Assembly: GCF_003957515.1 (NCBI RefSeq)
Contig: NZ_RQXW01000012.1
Span: 48,935 to 112,934, forward strand
Reading direction: 5' to 3'
Length of the DNA: 64,000 bases
From: Amphritea opalescens
Lineage (GTDB): Bacteria > Pseudomonadota > Gammaproteobacteria > Pseudomonadales > Balneatricaceae
In this document: positions 63,536 through 64,000 of the stretch, in pieces
How positions within the stretch are numbered: the stretch's first letter is position 1
How the letters are laid out: each line of letters opens with the position of its first letter
Notes under the pieces: generated by a model
The model's database searches: none
Seen by the model: only the letters and a program-made list of their open reading frames with translations
Told to the model about the DNA's origin: nothing
Translations under genes and position numbers: made by a program

Positions 63536-63800
63536 TAGGGTGAGCGTAGGGTGAGGTGAGCTTTGCGAACCGCACCATCGATCCAAGGCGATTTAAAAAC
63601 CATGCTCCCCACATCCATCACCGCCAGAGGCAACTTCCACAACAGAATGACCAATCTCACCCGGTAGGAGCCCCTTCTAGGGGCGATAAGCCTCAGCGCG
63701 CAGGGTGAGGTGAGGAACGAACCGCACCAAGACGATTAATCCCATGCCGACCCGAGATCCAACTGCTCGCCCAGCTCAGATCGCCGCCAGAGGCGGCTCC
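63536..63800. repeat. Dispersed repeats before the 5S gene
   Basis: Copies of GTAGGGTGAGGTGAGCTTTG plus CGAACCGCACC (about 63545-63576), of GCCAGAGGC palindromes (about 63620 and 63783), of GTAGGAGCCCCTTCTAGGGG (about 63664-63683) and of CAGGGTGAGGTGAGGAACGA plus ACCGCACC (about 63700-63728). The 490-base gap between the phytase-like gene and the 5S terminator holds no gene. Confidence 0.8.
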
Positions 63801-63855
63801 CACAGTGCAGGCTGTGTATTTTAACTCGCGAATCTAAAACCCAAACGCCAAAAAC

Positions 63856-63888
63856 GAAAAAGCCCCGATCAAGCTAATGATCGGGGCT
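63856..63888 (-). terminator. Terminator of the rRNA operon
   Basis: On the minus strand AGCCCCGATC/GATCGGGGCT form a 10-base-pair stem around ATTAGCTT, followed by five T residues. It lies 15 bases after the end of the 5S gene. Confidence 0.93.
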
Positions 63889-63901
63889 GTCTCTTATTTG
63901 A

Positions 63902-64000
63902 AGCTTGGCGATGACCTACTCTCGCATGGGGAATCCCCACACTACCATTGGCGCTAAGACGTTTCACTTCCGAGTTCGGTAAGGGATCGGGTGGTTCCAT
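63902..64000 (-). rRNA. rrf: 5S ribosomal RNA, 3' part
   Basis: The minus strand reads ATGGAACCACCCGATCCCTT through GAACTCGGAAGTGAAACG and GTGTGGGGATTCCCCATGCG to AGAGTAGGTCATCGCCAAGC. This is the conserved 5S rRNA sequence; about 20 bases of the 5' end are outside the window. 23S and 16S genes should follow beyond the right edge. Confidence 0.97.

Overview
The window looks like a chromosomal segment of a marine gammaproteobacterium, probably Oceanospirillaceae-like (Amphritea, Neptunomonas, Neptuniibacter or Marinobacterium). This rests on protein flavour (ZapE, PdhR-AceEF, Vps-like exopolysaccharide proteins, porin, DUF2057), on the many short palindromic repeats between genes, and on a minus-strand 5S rRNA at the right edge. 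No database was consulted, so the genus is inference.

Layout. 1-5.1 kb is housekeeping on the minus strand: the 5' part of zapE, lrgA-lrgB, a TMEM165/MneA-type manganese exporter, and a molybdenum cofactor cluster (moaB-moeA, moaD-mobA). 5.3-10.8 kb is a plus-strand exopolysaccharide export operon in the order of Vibrio vpsM-N-O-P, with a PHP-type tyrosine phosphatase after the BY-kinase. 10.9-16.4 kb is a tightly coupled precursor operon: galU, pgi, a degenerate UDP-glucose dehydrogenase paralogue, vanZ-like, and phosphomannomutase. 16.4-20 kb holds three arrays of alternating REP hairpins (BIMEs) around a REP-associated tyrosine transposase (RAYT), with galE and cysQ.

20.8-36.1 kb is a surface polysaccharide (O-antigen or capsule) locus on the minus strand. 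It contains wbaP, an RfaH-like antiterminator, an exact ops element, rmlB, rmlA, an aminotransferase, an acetyltransferase, a WecF-like transferase, wzx, two decayed insertion sequences (IS630 and IS5 types), wzy and two glycosyltransferases. The distal part is AT-rich and looks acquired. A 6-bp microsatellite lies directly in front of one glycosyltransferase. The sugar genes fit synthesis of dTDP-Fuc4NAc or a close isomer.

36.4-43.5 kb has an Ala-rich secreted protein, an O-antigen-ligase-like protein, a beta-CASP nuclease, an intact UDP-glucose dehydrogenase and a UDP-glucuronate 4-epimerase, separated by tandem and inverted repeats. 44-57 kb is pyruvate/lactate metabolism: aceE-aceF, pdhR, a textbook PdhR palindrome, a broken TRAP solute-binding gene, a FAD/Fe-S D-lactate dehydrogenase, a universal stress protein, and an SSS symporter coupled to a variant metallophosphoesterase. 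57.2-64 kb has a DUF2238 protein, selU, a porin, a DUF2057 protein, a phytase-like secreted protein and the 5S rRNA with its terminator.

The most notable signals are the RAYT/BIME cluster, the UGDH-like protein without its catalytic cysteine, the cis-encoded RfaH-ops pair, the hexanucleotide tract before a glycosyltransferase, the symporter-phosphoesterase pair with altered metal motifs, and several distinct families of GTAG/CTAC-ended repeats.
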